Assembly (NCBI GenBank): GCA_002692725.1
Contig: NZLU01000034.1
Location: forward strand, 1 to 64,000
DNA from: Ponticaulis sp.
Lineage (GTDB): Bacteria > Pseudomonadota > Alphaproteobacteria > Caulobacterales > Hyphomonadaceae
Length of the DNA: 64,000 bases
Direction of reading: 5' to 3'
The notes under the pieces were generated by a model. The model worked only from the letters and a program-made list of their open reading frames with translations, ran no database searches and had not been told where the DNA came from. This document shows, one piece after another, positions 63,030-64,000 of the stretch. Made by a program: the position numbers and the translations under genes. Position 1 is the stretch's first letter. Each line of letters starts with the position of its first letter.

Positions 63030-64000
63030 ATGAGAAATCTGAACGTGTTTTTGAGTGCCTCTCTCATTCTGGGAGCAGGAAATGCGGTTGCGCAGGACGA
63101 TGTCAGCGCAGATCGCCGTCTGGACCCGGTGACGGTGTCCGTCACCCGTATCGAGCAGTCTGTTTCAGATCTCCCGGCTTCGGTGTCGGTGCTGGAGGGC
63201 GAGCGGCTGGATCTGGCCTCCAGCTATCTTGGCGCGGGCGATCTGACCGACCTCGCGACCGGGGTTGAGGCGGCCATCGCCAATGGCACGCAGGTGGCGT
63301 TTCAGATCCGCGGCATCGGGGCTGTTGACCATCAGGCGCTGACGCCCTCGGCGGCGGCGGTTTATTCCGACGGCGTGTTTCTGGCGACCAATGTTCAGAC
63401 CGGTCTGATGCTCTATGACCTCGAACGCGTGGAAATTCTGAAAGGCCCGCAAGGCACGCTGTATGGGAGGAACGCCTCAAGTGGTGCGGTCAACCTCGTC
63501 TCGGCACGGCCATCGGAAGACCAGTCCCGCTATGTACGTGTGGGCGCGGGCAATTACGACCGGTTTGACGCAGCGGCAGCCATTGGTGATGCGCTGACAG
63601 AGAGCGTGAGCTATCGATTGGCGGGCAGTTATGTGAGCCGGGGGCCTGTTCTGGACAATGTGTCGGGTCCTGAAGAGGCGGGTGGCGAGACCGATCAGTT
63701 CGGGCTGCGCGGCGGCCTCTTGTTTGATCTCGACGCGAGCCATGTGTTTCTCAGTGCGCATTATGAAGAAGATAATGGCATCAACACCATGCCGCGCAAT
63801 GACAGTTTAAGCGTTGGCGATTTCGAAATCTCGAGCGAAGGCGAGGGTATTCAGCCTACGGACAATGCGTTTTATGGGGCCTCGGCAGAATATGTTCGAG
63901 AGCTGGGCAATTGGACTCTGTTCTCCCTTACCGCGATTGAGGGCTATGAACAGAATTACGGCTTCGATTTTGACGGCACACCTGCGCCGTTTGGCAATCC
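63030..64000 (+). CDS. TonB-dependent receptor (partial, runs off the window end)
   Basis: An outer-membrane siderophore or nutrient receptor. From ATG 63030: signal peptide FLSASLILGAGNAVA, TonB box-like region (DPVTVSVTRIEQSVSDLPAS), plug domain FQIRGIGAVDHQALTPSAAA and RVEILKGPQGTLYGRNASSG, then barrel strands (YRLAGSYVSRG; LRGGLLFDLDASHVFLSAHY). The frame is open to the window end with 323 codons seen. The plug is of the FecA/Fiu/OAR sugar-type class typical of this lineage. Substrate is unknown. Confidence 0.93.
   Translation, partial: MRNLNVFLSASLILGAGNAVAQDDVSADRRLDPVTVSVTRIEQSVSDLPASVSVLEGERLDLASSYLGAGDLTDLATGVEAAIANGTQVAFQIRGIGAVDHQALTPSAAAVYSDGVFLATNVQTGLMLYDLERVEILKGPQGTLYGRNASSGAVNLVSARPSEDQSRYVRVGAGNYDRFDAAAAIGDALTESVSYRLAGSYVSRGPVLDNVSGPEEAGGETDQFGLRGGLLFDLDASHVFLSAHYEEDNGINTMPRNDSLSVGDFEISSEGEGIQPTDNAFYGASAEYVRELGNWTLFSLTAIEGYEQNYGFDFDGTPAPFGN

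Overview
The window reads as chromosomal DNA of a marine or stalked alphaproteobacterium, most like the Hyphomonadaceae/Maricaulales. This is inferred from the gene families: a Caulobacter-like flagellin, many small Sec-secreted lineage-specific proteins, a TonB-dependent receptor, a DmdC-family acyl-CoA dehydrogenase, and DUF1592/DUF1552 proteins. Composition is moderately GC-rich except for one AT-richer patch at about 57.0-58.8 kb. No rRNA, IS transposase, phage structural gene or CRISPR array is visible.

Region 1 (1-9.5 kb) is an exopolysaccharide locus. On the minus strand lie a short polysaccharide-export lipoprotein, an acidic secreted protein, an outer-membrane barrel, a Wzc-type tyrosine kinase/co-polymerase and UDP-glucose 6-dehydrogenase (cut by the window start). 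Divergent on the plus strand are an O-antigen-ligase/Wzy-like protein, an initiating sugar-phosphate transferase and a small membrane-anchored protein. Region 2 (9.3-18.9 kb) holds a metallophosphoesterase, a DEAD-box RNA helicase, a membrane PQQ-dependent dehydrogenase broken by one in-frame TAA, an MFS transporter whose N-terminus looks frameshifted, and an intact DmdC-like acyl-CoA dehydrogenase.

Region 3 (18.9-28.5 kb) has a 4-hydroxybutyrate-type operon (iron alcohol dehydrogenase plus succinate-semialdehyde dehydrogenase) with a TetR regulator. Divergent from it is a four-gene export operon (DUF1592, DUF1552 and two paralogous secreted proteins of unknown function), closed by a strong terminator. 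Region 4 (28.5-35 kb) contains a tRNA-Leu(CAG) with its own promoter, a glycan-modification cluster that includes a sulfotransferase-glycosyltransferase fusion, and an unusual protein with a signal peptide in its middle. Region 5 (35-55.5 kb) is mainly housekeeping and lineage-specific genes: thymidine kinase, a flavin monooxygenase with DUF3237, an orphan flagellin, a secreted DapA-like protein, pectinesterase, nitroreductase, a large HExxH secreted protein, HtpX and SlyX.

Region 6 (55.5-64 kb) is the most unusual. A gene-poor tract packed with palindromic repeats and an 8-bp tandem array leads into an AT-richer two- or three-gene cassette ending in an Abi_C/HEPN-like protein, a probable defence gene. 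Next is thiC under a TPP riboswitch. ThiC carries an in-frame insertion of about 65 residues that contains a copy of the same palindromic repeat seen between genes at 29.2 and 55.6 kb. The window ends with an ArsR/SRPBCC pair whose likely operator covers the start codon, and a TonB-dependent receptor cut by the window end.
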